Made by a program: the position numbers and the translations under genes
Source of the DNA: Utricularia gibba
Lineage: Eukaryota; Streptophyta; Magnoliopsida; Lamiales; Lentibulariaceae
Assembly (NCBI GenBank): GCA_002189035.1
Contig: CM007991.1
Location: forward strand, 2,542,001-2,606,000
Direction: 5' to 3'
DNA: 64,000 nt
The notes under the pieces: model-generated
The model's database searches: none
What the model was told of the DNA's origin: nothing
What the model saw: only the letters and a program-made list of their open reading frames with translations
In this document: positions 24,796 to 37,319 of the stretch, one piece after another
Numbering within the stretch: position 1 is the stretch's first letter
Layout: every line of letters starts with the position of its first letter

Positions 24796-25601
24796 TATGC
24801 TGCCCTCAATCAACGGAACAATCGAGGAATCCGAAGGTGGAATTAGGGTTTATGGATTCTAGCCGCGCAGTATGCCGAATCCATCCATACCCAAAAGTCG
24901 CATCAGAATGAAACCGGACTAGACTTCAAACTTCAACATCCTCATCCTTCATCAAATTCATCAAATCAAATTACAGTTACCGTAAGTTAGTTGACTGACT
25001 TCGCCGTTAAAAAACTTCTTTTATTTTCAACACATTTACAGCACTGTAATTTCTCGGCGTGAGGGATCCTCAAAGCAGAACACCGAACACAGCTCTAGCG
25101 CCATGGCTCAGGCAGCATAACCTCAAGAACAGCAGCATAATGCTACCTTGGGCATATGTCGGTGGGATCAGGGATCACCATCTTTTATGATCCGTGGATG
25201 CTCCAACGATCTTCTCAAGACGAGACGCTCAGCAAATCGAGAACGAGGAGAACAAAACGGGGACGAGAAAATCAGATCCTCAGCTTCTGCTGAAACTTCT
25301 GGAGTGGTAGGGAAAGCTGAAGCAGGCGTAGGTTCCTGTCTCCTAGAAGCGCTTCTGCCTCACGAAGGTGAAATGGAAAAGCAATTAATTTAAACATGTG
25401 ATTGTAACTAAATATTAATTAATTTTCAACCATATTTAATAATGAAGGAACACCATATACATGCTCATGTGTAAGCACAAGTGCAGTGCTTGTGTGAAAA
25501 TACAAGTGTTTATGCAACAACAGAATGAATATTCACAGCAGCACCAGAAGACACAGCGCGGTGCGGCCAAGACGTCTGTCTGTCTGTTCTGTACCATGGA
25601 G
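24796..25601. other. Spacer upstream of PAT
   Basis: About 800 bp containing the palmitoyltransferase promoter and the 3' end of the spastin-like gene. An 81-codon open frame on + (25148-25393) has no family resemblance and is not called. Confidence 0.4.
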
Positions 25602-28467
<2,866 letters not shown>

Positions 28468-29025
28468 TCCTGCAAGAAATGAATCATCGGATCATTCACA
28501 GCATATTGGGGAGAATGACGAAAGGGGAAAAAACATCTTACCACCGATTCAGACAATTTCCTAGCATTCTGTTCTTAGACGCGGAATTTATAACCCCTTT
28601 TTCTCCCTCGAGCAAACTACCGACTGTTTTTTCCCCCGAATGTGTTCACTCTGTCAAAACTGCGAATCCAAACTCCGTTCTCCTCACGTTTTAGAGGGAA
28701 GTACAGGCCTTGATCGTCAAACCGGCAATCACCGTCAGCTACGCCTGAGTTGACCAAATCGTCAAGGGTCGAGTGAATATAATTATTTTAAATTATCGAC
28801 ATATAATTTTACATATCAAAAGGTATTATTTATTTATGAAGCGTTTGACTCAAAAAGTCACGTGTTGGCAAAAAAACAGAAGACAGGTAGCCCAGAGGAA
28901 GAAGACGACGATTGGCCGTAACTAAACAACACTGTAGACAGACAGTACACGACGCCTCTCCCATGCCTCAAATGTGCGCTCCGCGCATTTACCCCCACTC
29001 CCTCATCCACAAGCTCGTAGCTGCA
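28468..29025. other. Divergent spacer spastin-like / receptor-like kinase
   Basis: About 560 bp between two head-to-head starts. A CACGTG core lies at 28860-28865, and an AT-rich stretch runs 28775-28850. Nothing else recognised. Confidence 0.4.
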
Positions 29026-30528
29026 ATGCCGCGCCCTCCTTCTGCTACTGCTCCCCGGATGCGGCCGTTCACGGGCCTCCGCCAAATCCCATTATTCTTC
29101 CTCATCCTCACTTTGGGCGTGTTTTTCGTCTCGTTGCTTCTGTCTCTCGCTTTTTACCTCTGGCTCATTCGCAGAAGAACTGAGCTCACGGATCTGAAAT
29201 CCCCTTTTCCTGTTCTTCCACAAAGATTCTCTTTTTCAGCTCTCAGGCGCGCAACCGATTCATTTTCTGCTTCTAAACTTCTTGGCCAAGGTGGGTTCGG
29301 GTCAGTTTACAGAGGGGTTCTGGAATCGGGCCAAGAAATCGCGGTGAAGGTGATGAACGAAGGTTCTGTTGAAGGGGAACGTGAGTTTCGCAACGAGCTC
29401 TCGGTTGCGTCTAGTATAGATACCGTGTTTTGCCCGCACATTGTTCGCTTGCTTGGATCTTCATCACACAACAGAAAACAGCGGAAGAAGAGAAAGATAG
29501 CGATTGTTTACGAGCATATGCATAATGGGAGTTTACAGGATGCCCTGTTTGAACGGAAATGTCCTGAATTGATGAATTGGGACAAGAGGTTTGCAATTAT
29601 AACATCTGTTGCAAAGGGTCTCTTTTATCTGCATAACTGCTGCATTCCGCCGGTTATCCATGGAGATATCAAGCCCTCGAACATATTACTGGATCGCGAC
29701 TTTGAAGCTAAAATTGCTGATTTTGGCTTAGCGCAGATACTCACCGGGTCAGAGGAGGATAAGACTGAGATCAATAGGTCGAGAGTGGAGAACAAAGAAA
29801 GTTGTTTTCTGCAGAAGGAGAGTAGTGTTTCTGAGGAAAAATGGAAGCAAGAAAATGTAAATGTAGATGAAATTGGTAAAGTAAAGGAAACGGATAAGTA
29901 CAAGGGTTTGAATGCGCAGAAACAGAGCAGCAGCAGCAAGAAGCCAAGAGAATGGTGGAAAGAAGAGTTCTGTGATGAGTTATCAAGAAAAAAGAACGAC
30001 GAGTCTCTCAAGGACAATAATGAAGAATGTAAGCGGAAGAGCTGGAGCCGAGGCCGGAGGAGCATCGACCGTTGGCTGGAAAGTAAAAGAAAAAGCAGCC
30101 AAGAGGAGGCTGATGGCAATGAGTGCACTACTAGCATTGCAACGGCCCGAGGAACGGTATGCTACATTGCTCCTGAATTCAGCTGCGGTGGTCCAGCAAC
30201 AGACAAGTGCGATGTTTACAACTTCGGAGTTCTCGTTCTGGTAGTGGTCTCAGGGAGAAGACCATTGCAAGTAACAGGAGGATTAGGCTCAGCGGCGATG
30301 TCCGAATTCGAGAAAGCAAATCTGATCTCATGGTCTAAGCAGCTTGCAAGCAATGGGAGACTGTTGAATCTGACGGATCCGCAGATTGAGTTGTTGAAAC
30401 GAGACGAGGCAGTCTTATGCCTCACAATAGCACTTCTTTGCTTGCAAAGGTCGCCGGAGAAACGGCCCACAATGAAGGAGATCGTGGGGATGCTTGGTGG
30501 GAAGTCGGAGCCCCCCAGCTTCCTCTAG
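29026..30528 (+). CDS. Receptor-like Ser/Thr kinase with activation-loop insertion
   Basis: Intronless single-pass kinase resembling the Arabidopsis pair At4g25390/At5g51770. A short N-terminus is followed by a membrane helix (about 20-44, FLILTLGVFFVSLLLSLAFY) and a kinase domain with GQGGFGSVY (about 87-95) and AVKV. The catalytic loop reads HGDIKPSN (about 210), so it lacks the RD arginine. DFG is near 232 and APE near 381. About 140 residues separate DFG from APE, far more than the usual 20-35; the insert is charged and Ser/Lys/Glu-rich. No extracellular ligand-binding domain. 500 residues from the ATG at 29026; an in-frame ATG at 28963 would add 21. The chosen start gives the compact leader typical of the group. 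Confidence 0.9.
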   Translation: MPRPPSATAPRMRPFTGLRQIPLFFLILTLGVFFVSLLLSLAFYLWLIRRRTELTDLKSPFPVLPQRFSFSALRRATDSFSASKLLGQGGFGSVYRGVLESGQEIAVKVMNEGSVEGEREFRNELSVASSIDTVFCPHIVRLLGSSSHNRKQRKKRKIAIVYEHMHNGSLQDALFERKCPELMNWDKRFAIITSVAKGLFYLHNCCIPPVIHGDIKPSNILLDRDFEAKIADFGLAQILTGSEEDKTEINRSRVENKESCFLQKESSVSEEKWKQENVNVDEIGKVKETDKYKGLNAQKQSSSSKKPREWWKEEFCDELSRKKNDESLKDNNEECKRKSWSRGRRSIDRWLESKRKSSQEEADGNECTTSIATARGTVCYIAPEFSCGGPATDKCDVYNFGVLVLVVVSGRRPLQVTGGLGSAAMSEFEKANLISWSKQLASNGRLLNLTDPQIELLKRDEAVLCLTIALLCLQRSPEKRPTMKEIVGMLGGKSEPPSFL

Positions 30529-30858
30529 AGTTCTCGCCATCGCCGCCGCCGGGATTCCCCTTCACGCACCGGCACCATCCATGAAGCGTCCGTAAATGAT
30601 AAATCTCAACGTGTGTTTAATAGCTGGGCTTCTATTGGGCTATGTTGCAGGCCGTGAAGGCCCAATATAAAGCCCAATAAGTAACTGCGCCTCCATCCAG
30701 TTAGTGATTCTAATTTCACTATTATTAATAATATAAATTGGTATTTCAAATAATGCACAAAAATAAAATACTAAATTAGGTTAGACGGAAAACGAAATTC
30801 CAAGAGACGAAGATAAACAAGGTCTTCATGTTCAGAGCGAAAGTGTACAAAAAAGCTG

Positions 30859-32153
30859 CTAAAGCAGAGCATGGCGAACCCTCTCCTTCTCTTCCGTGAA
30901 TCCGACGAGCAAATCAATCTCGACTCCGGTGATTGCCACGGGGCAGTTGCCGTCGGCATCCTCGGCTCATCCTGCGGTTCCCCTTGCAGCTTTGTATCCG
31001 GCGCATGCAGCATGAACCAGTGTTATTCACATGACTGTGATGTATGAATAAGCTGGGGATAAACCAAGAGTTCTGTGTGTGTGTGTTCACCTTCTCACGC
31101 AATCTGGCGTTTTCAGCAGCTAGGGCTTTTTCCTGGATGTTTGAATGGTGTAAGTTGAAGATCACCAGTGCATGTAGACAATATGATAATGTATCTATCA
31201 TTGTGATGTAAACGAACCTCTGCTTTCAGGTGCTCCGTTTTCTGCTTCCGCAGTTGCATCTAACACCAGAAGGGGTTTAGCTAACACGATGATCCTTTCA
31301 TAAGCTTAACTATTTTAACACATCAAATGCATCTTTTTCTTTCCACCCAGTATACCTTTCTCTTACGAATCCTTCGCAGACTGCTCTCGAGCTGCTTTTC
31401 GATCTGATGCAGTTCTTCAGTAGTACATGTACCTATATTTTCCCCAAGTAGTTTCCTGGAGACAACAGAATACAATTTCCATAGCCTTTTGGATGATGCA
31501 AACCATGTAGCGTAGTGTAGTGCCTACCTTTCTGAGGTTTCGAGTTGCTGTATTTTTTGGATCAATCGCGTCGGATCAGGTTTTGGCTGCTGCACATAAA
31601 CCAGATGAAGCACAGAGTGGAGGAAGCAGCGAGCTTGACGAGATTAGAAGTACCTGGTGATCTATGCCTATCTGTGCCAGTGGATCCGCTGATCGCCTCA
31701 GCTTCTCATGCTTCTCGTAGCGATCAATCATCTCCAGCATGCTGAGAAAGCATCATCATAAGTAGTAAAAGCAATATAACTGTTCCATGTTCGCTTTGTG
31801 AAAACACCACATGTCATCATCTACTCTCTGCTTTCATTTGAGAAAAAAGACAATCAAACTGCACAGGGGATCTTGGCGTATGGGAAGTTCAGGCTACAGA
31901 GCGAAGTATACAATTGAAAAACGTTCAATACTCTGGGGATCAGAATACAGAGATGAACAATTTTCCGTTACCAGGAGCTGGAGAACTCGAAAAGCTTGCC
32001 CCCAGCAGAGAAGATGATGAGGGCGACTCGCGCGTCGCACAAAACTGAGAGCTCGAAAGCCTTCTTGAGGAGCCCGTTCCTTCTCTTGACGAAGGTAACT
32101 TGTCTGCTTGCAGTGTTCTCTATCAGCTTCATCTCCGTCTTTCTTCTCACCAT
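30859..32153 (-). CDS. MIKC-type MADS-box factor, SOC1/TM3 clade-like
   Basis: MADS-domain transcription factor. Exons 31972-32153 (MADS box), 31654-31741, 31528-31586, 31356-31455, 31218-31259 and 31091-31132 give 171 residues in phase through the I and K domains. The K domain reads [21 protein letters not shown] then [14 protein letters not shown]. The MADS box ([16 protein letters not shown] then [18 protein letters not shown]) is close to SOC1-like proteins but has unusual residues, such as VKRRNG for SKRRNG and DARVA for DAEVA. The last exon is uncertain. A frame ending [20 protein letters not shown] (stop 30859-30861) looks like the SOC1 C-terminal motif but joins the preceding text only if one C is added to the CCCC at 30940-30943. 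Otherwise the protein would stop earlier. Confidence 0.85.
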
Positions 32154-32424
32154 TTTTTCGCCCCAGAACCGCACGCAGAATCAGACGATTCTTGTTTTCA
32201 AGTAGGTACACCGAAGCTGGCGTTGTAGTTGAAGAACACAACACAATAAAAAGTTGTGAAAACGACAGTTTTTTTTATACAAAAATTATATTAACATTTT
32301 TACTTGTAATTATTAATTAAATAGACCGTACGAGACTGAAACCTTTGTAACCCCAAACCGGAGATAAATATTAATTAATAATGAGATAAGAATATTTACT
32401 GAACTAGAAATAAATAATTAACTT

Positions 32425-32449
32425 TTATTATTATTATTATTATTATTAC

Positions 32450-32486
<37 letters not shown>
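32425..32486. repeat. (TTA)n microsatellite
   Basis: About 20 units of TTA/ATT with one interruption (ATTACTATT near 32449) in the MADS/RS31 spacer. Likely length-variable between individuals. Confidence 0.95.
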
Positions 32487-33578
32487 GTTATATAGCATTA
32501 GTTTCGGCCCTGTCGGAGGCCCTGTTTTGCTGACGTTTTTTGGGCTACCTGCGCGGTCCGGTGCCGGGTCTACAAAAAGATTCATTTTATTTTATTTTTT
32601 ATAGATATTTGTAAGTTTTATAATATAAAATCACTAATAAAATATTGTTCACCGAAACATACACCAAATAAAATTTCATAATAAAATTCTGAAATACCTT
32701 GTTAATTTTGTATGAGATATTTTTATAAAAAAATAGAATAAAAAAAGAAGGTTAGATGACCATGACTATGAATCCCTCGTTGAAACAATTCATACCTTTT
32801 TTTTATTCATTTAAATACTGTATTAAAAAAATAGAAGAAACTGCAACTAAAAAATCATACCCAATCTATTTTCTCACAACATGGAACTGCGGCGGTGGCC
32901 GGTTGTCAAAAATGCCATTTGTTGGGTATCCAGTTCCAATAATTGTGGTAATTATACGACTGGTCGCTATTTGTTTTTTTATTATTATTTTATTTGGAAA
33001 AGGACAGAGCATCATGCCTAGTAAATGCCATTCCGGACTCCATGAGCAATAATTATCCACGAATAATAATAAAAAAATAGAAAAAAAGAAACTACTCGAC
33101 TTCATTATTTCCATTTTTAAACATCGTATTATAATATAATTACGGAAAATGAGTAAAAAAAATGTCGAAAAGCAGTTGAATTAGTTTGTGGGACCCACGA
33201 GGTAACTGCATTTTGTTAAAATTTACGATCACGTGGTAGGGCGCGTTGCTCACATGGTCACCAGGTTTTTTTTTAATTGAATCTGGCACGAATTTCCTGT
33301 TTTTCGCGTGTAAAAAGAAATAAATAATTTCAACGAAATATCGTAATTGAGGTGCCGGAGGTTTTTCTTAGAATATTGAATAAAAAATAGTATTCCTCTG
33401 TGGTAAAACGACATTTGAATTATTTTATGAATATTATAATACTATATTCATTATTAAATTGTGGCTTCGTACTGAGGACAGCTAATCCCGTCATGGCATG
33501 CCTGCAGTGACGCAGCCCCAATATAAAAACACCCCAAATAGAAACAGTCAATGAGCTCCTATCTCTGTTTATACTGCT

Positions 33579-33622
33579 GGTTCCGGTTTCGGTTTCAAAT
33601 TTCGGAAAACCGAACCGGAACC
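33579..33622. repeat. Near-perfect hairpin (inverted repeat)
   Basis: Left arm GGTTCCGGTTTCGGTTT (33579-33595) and right arm AAAACCGAACCGGAACC (33606-33622) pair over about 16 bp around a 10-nt loop. Such GGTTCCGGTT foldbacks are common in plant intergenic DNA and may be remnants of small foldback elements; no target-site duplication was identified. Confidence 0.7.
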
Positions 33623-34597
33623 AACAACCTCCATGCGGTCCGGATTCAAAACCTTGAGTCGAAGCTAATGAGTAAAATGATAATATTTTATGTTTTATTA
33701 TATAAATTAAATAAAAAAGATGGCATTTAAAATTTTTTAAACCTTTTTTATAATTTAAAAATAGTTACTGATAAAAAAAAAACATTATCGTCACTTGGTG
33801 AGAAAAAGGGCTGCTACTTGGGGCTTGGAACATATTCCTATTGGGGCGATGTGTGTCATGTGGCCCATGTTTGACTATTTAAGCTCAATAAGCAATGTGA
33901 GGATAATAGGTTTACATATGTTGTTCAAACCAAAGAAGAGTTGGAAGGCCCACTGTGCTGAATAGAAATACTAGTAGGCCCACTAACGTATGCTGGCAGC
34001 ATGAAAACGGAAGCTCAAGTTGGGCCCATTATATGTAACCTAAGCCCGCCTTCGGTCTTCAAAAGTTTCGGAACGTGAACTTGGGATTGAACTGCTGGCG
34101 GAATTTTCTGGCCATTTCTTGCCGCAGAAGAATCTGAAACTGTATGTATGATCTCTGCACCGTTGGTTTGTTTGTATTTTATTATTTTTCTACATCAGCT
34201 ACTGGCTTAGGGTTTCAATTTTTTTCTCTGCTTTTATAGTTTTTCAGGGATTACGTATTTTCATTTCGGAGAATTTGTCGAAGTTTTTTGTGTTTTCTTA
34301 TGTTTCTGGTCGTGGATCTCATAGATCTAGGATTCTTTGAGTTATTTTGCGTAGCGTTGCAACGAGAGGTGGTGTAGTTGCTTTGTCGTGGTAAGCCGTC
34401 AGATCTGTCAGGTTGAATGATTCTTTAGTTAATTTTTTGTTGGAGTAACGTTCAGCTTATATAGCATGCATTTCCTTTTTCTTTGTAAAAATATTTAAGG
34501 AAAGGGCAGGATTTTACATCGTCTATTTTCAGCTGGAATCATGCTCGTGGAAACCTGAAGATAAGGTTTGAATTATTTACTCGATTGTTTCAGGATC

Positions 34598-36845
34598 ATG
34601 AAGTCAATCTTTTGTGGGAATCTAGAATTTGACGCCCGTCAGTCTGACGTAGAACACCTGTTCAAAAGATATGGGAAGGTTGACAGGGTTGACATGAAAT
34701 CTGGTATATTTTCCCTTCGTGTTTGCTTAATCATATTTTCAAGTCGGTGCAATTAATATTTTTCTGAGCGGATCTTCCTTCTAGTAAATGCCTTTGTACT
34801 GAGTTTTTTAACTGCTATATTTTGTAACCAACCGGGAAATGTATCTTGCTCGTTGAAGGGTTTGGTGACTGGAATCAAACCATAGATTGCAACTTTTTTG
34901 TAACTAGCGTCAATCTTTGCATTCGTCTGGGAGTGCAGCGTTTTAATGCCACATGTCTCATTCTCGCTGTCTTGCCTGTGGACTATTGAGAGGCGTGGCC
35001 ATTTATTCGAGATTGAAAAAACATCAACTGCCGAAACTCAAGTATTTGGTATCCTGCACCTGAAGCCGATGCTTTGGGGATCAAGTTAATGAGTTAATTT
35101 TTGCATGCCTTGTCCGAGCATTGTCAATTGAGGCGGAGGTTCATGATAACATTTTCATTATTTATTTTCAATGGCTTTTCAATAAAGCCGCTGATTTTTA
35201 TCAAATGGATATTATCCATTTGAATATCTAGTAAAGTATTTGTACATGTTACTTCCCAGAGAATCACTTTTTATGAAGTCGGACCCCAAGGCTCAATAGT
35301 TTCTTTGGCGCAGGATACTTGGATATACCATGATCTTCCTCGATGGATGGTCCTCAGCATTTATTTTCTGGCATGTCCCCAAGATACATGTTCATGTGTT
35401 TGTTCGAAAGACCCAATATGATCTGCCATGGCCCCACCACCTCACAATTTCCTGAGACCATTGCCTTTTGCATTCCTCATGACTTTGCTCAGTCTTCAAT
35501 TTCCGACATGTTTCAACATAGATATCATGTTCATTCCGGATCCAGTGGCAGGTGTTGTGTTTCCTTCATATAGATTTTTCGTTACCCCTCGCTCATGTTG
35601 TGCAGGAATTTTGGGACATTGTAGCTTGACTAAACGTGGATACTAGGCCTTTATTGGAGAGATTTTAACAATATATATATATGTTCATATGCTAGCTTTT
35701 CACTTGATTGAATGTTCTATTTGACACGTCTGCAATGCAGGGTTTGCATTTGTTTACATGGAGGATGAGCGGGATGCTGACTATGCAATACGGAAACTTG
35801 ATAGGACAGAGTTTGGCAGGAAGGGGCGGAGGCTGCGTGTTGAGTGGACTAAGGTATGCGGATCTTAAAGCTTTGTTCATCACTTTCAAGACAATCGAGA
35901 TGATCCCTCTCTTCACACGCATATCTAGCTACTCTACGTTACATACAGCTTGAGCATTGTTGAGATTATTTTCCAGCAAGAGCGTGGCGGAAGGAGGCCT
36001 GATAGCTCAAGAAGATCTTCTGCATCCAGCGCAAAACCTTCCAAGACTTTGTTTGTCATTAACTTTGATCCTATTAATACAAGAACCAGGGACATTGAGA
36101 GGCACTTTGAACAGTATGGTAAAATTGCGAATGTCCGGATAAGGAGGAACTTTGCATTTGTTCAGTATGACCTGCAGGAAGATGCAACCCGTGCTCTAGA
36201 GGCCACCAACATGAGGTATGCTTTATTAAATTGTTTCTTATCTGAGAATCTTTTACACTTTGAAGCCAGATTTACTGGCGCTTCCTTTCTCAAGATCTCC
36301 CTTCACTCTGATGATATGATATCACTTTATGTTGTAGTAAGTTGATGGACCGGGTTATTTCTGTTGAGTACGCGATCCGAGACGATGAAGACAGGAGAAA
36401 TGGATACAGCCCTGACAGAAGAGGCCGCGATGGTTCACCTGATGCCCGAGGCTATGGCCGTGGTCGCTCCCCAAGTCCGTATCGCCGTGACAGGGGTAGC
36501 CCTGATTATGCTCGTGGGTCTGTTCCGAATCCACGTAATGATCACAGGGATAGCCCTGATTACGGCCGTGAACCCGTGCCAAACTCTAGGTCTGGACGCA
36601 GGGATAGCCCTGACTATGCCCGAGACGAAAGCCCTGTCGAGGAAAGATATGGCAGGTAACCACTGAAGTATCTCCCCCATACACTCACCCCTGCTGCACG
36701 TGTGGGTCACAAATGACCATTCATCTATCGAATAATCTGTTCTCTGATTTGCAGCCGCAGCCGCAGCCGCAGCCGTAGCCCCAGTCGCAGTCGCAGCCAT
36801 AGCCGAAGCCGCAGCAGGTCTCCTCCCCTTGACAACTCCCGCTAG
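34598..36845 (+). CDS. RS31: Arg/Ser-rich splicing factor, RS31/RS40 family
   Basis: Plant-specific RS-subfamily SR protein: two RRMs followed by an RS tail, acting in spliceosome assembly and alternative splicing in nuclear speckles. Exons 34598-34703, 35741-35853, 35977-36215, 36338-36655 and 36755-36845 total 867 nt, 288 residues. RRM1 starts [19 protein letters not shown] and has RNP1 [12 protein letters not shown]2 has [12 protein letters not shown] and RNFAFVQYD. The tail has RDSPDYGR-type repeats and closes with a run of SR dipeptides encoded by an AGCCGC repeat (36755-36815). NFDPI and the tail favour RS31/RS31a over RS40/41. Intron 1 is 1,037 nt, far longer than the others. Confidence 0.93.
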
Positions 36846-37319
36846 AAGTTGTTAAAGGCGTTTGTCGCATTCTCTAGAAGTCAGCGTTAAGAAGACGTGT
36901 CTGTTGAACACCAGGTGGAAGTGAATTAGAATTGTATCAGTTGGTGACGCTTGATGCCCGAACAGCCCATGTACCGCCATTTCCTTTACCAAACCATGCA
37001 GCTCCATAAGCTTTGCTTGTCGCGGTTATGCAGCAAATTTTGAACCGGAAATCGAATCGGGCCGGTTCATAAAATCAATACGGTACTCCTCGCCGGTTGT
37101 ACGGTGGCTGCCTACCCCATTGATGACGAAAGTGAAACAGAAAAAGACCGCCGGCAGATTCTGCTGTGGTTCTGCGTGTTAGGAATTAAGGAGTATGCAC
37201 TCTCAAGCAATGAGCACTTCACTTCCTCAGCGCTTAACACCCCCGTACGCGCTTCCCTCAGTTTGGTGGATGAGATCATCGTCAAGTCCGTATTTTGAGT
37301 TAGTGGAAACAGCAGCAAC
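36846..37319. other. Spacer RS31 / QUA3
   Basis: About 470 bp with the RS31 3' UTR and the QUA3 promoter and leader. No other gene supported. Confidence 0.4.

Larger units (their letters stand above)
32154..34597. other. AT-rich spacer with simple repeats
   Basis: 2.4 kb, the largest gene-free stretch. It holds the MADS-box promoter on the left and the RS31-type promoter and leader on the right. Inside are a trinucleotide microsatellite, a hairpin and several oligo-A/T tracts. The RS31 leader probably contains a 5' UTR intron from about 34143 (ACT|GTATGTATG) to 34592 (TTTCAG). A telo-box-like TTAGGGTTT is at 34207-34215. No transposase or reverse-transcriptase text is seen. Confidence 0.55.

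Noticed and set aside
28912-29025. Longer N-terminus for the receptor-like kinase
   Set aside because: The frame before 28963 has no ATG, and the stretch 28963-29025 does not resemble the related kinases, although it cannot be fully excluded.
32425-32486. CRISPR-like or satellite array
   Set aside because: A simple trinucleotide microsatellite with no spacers.
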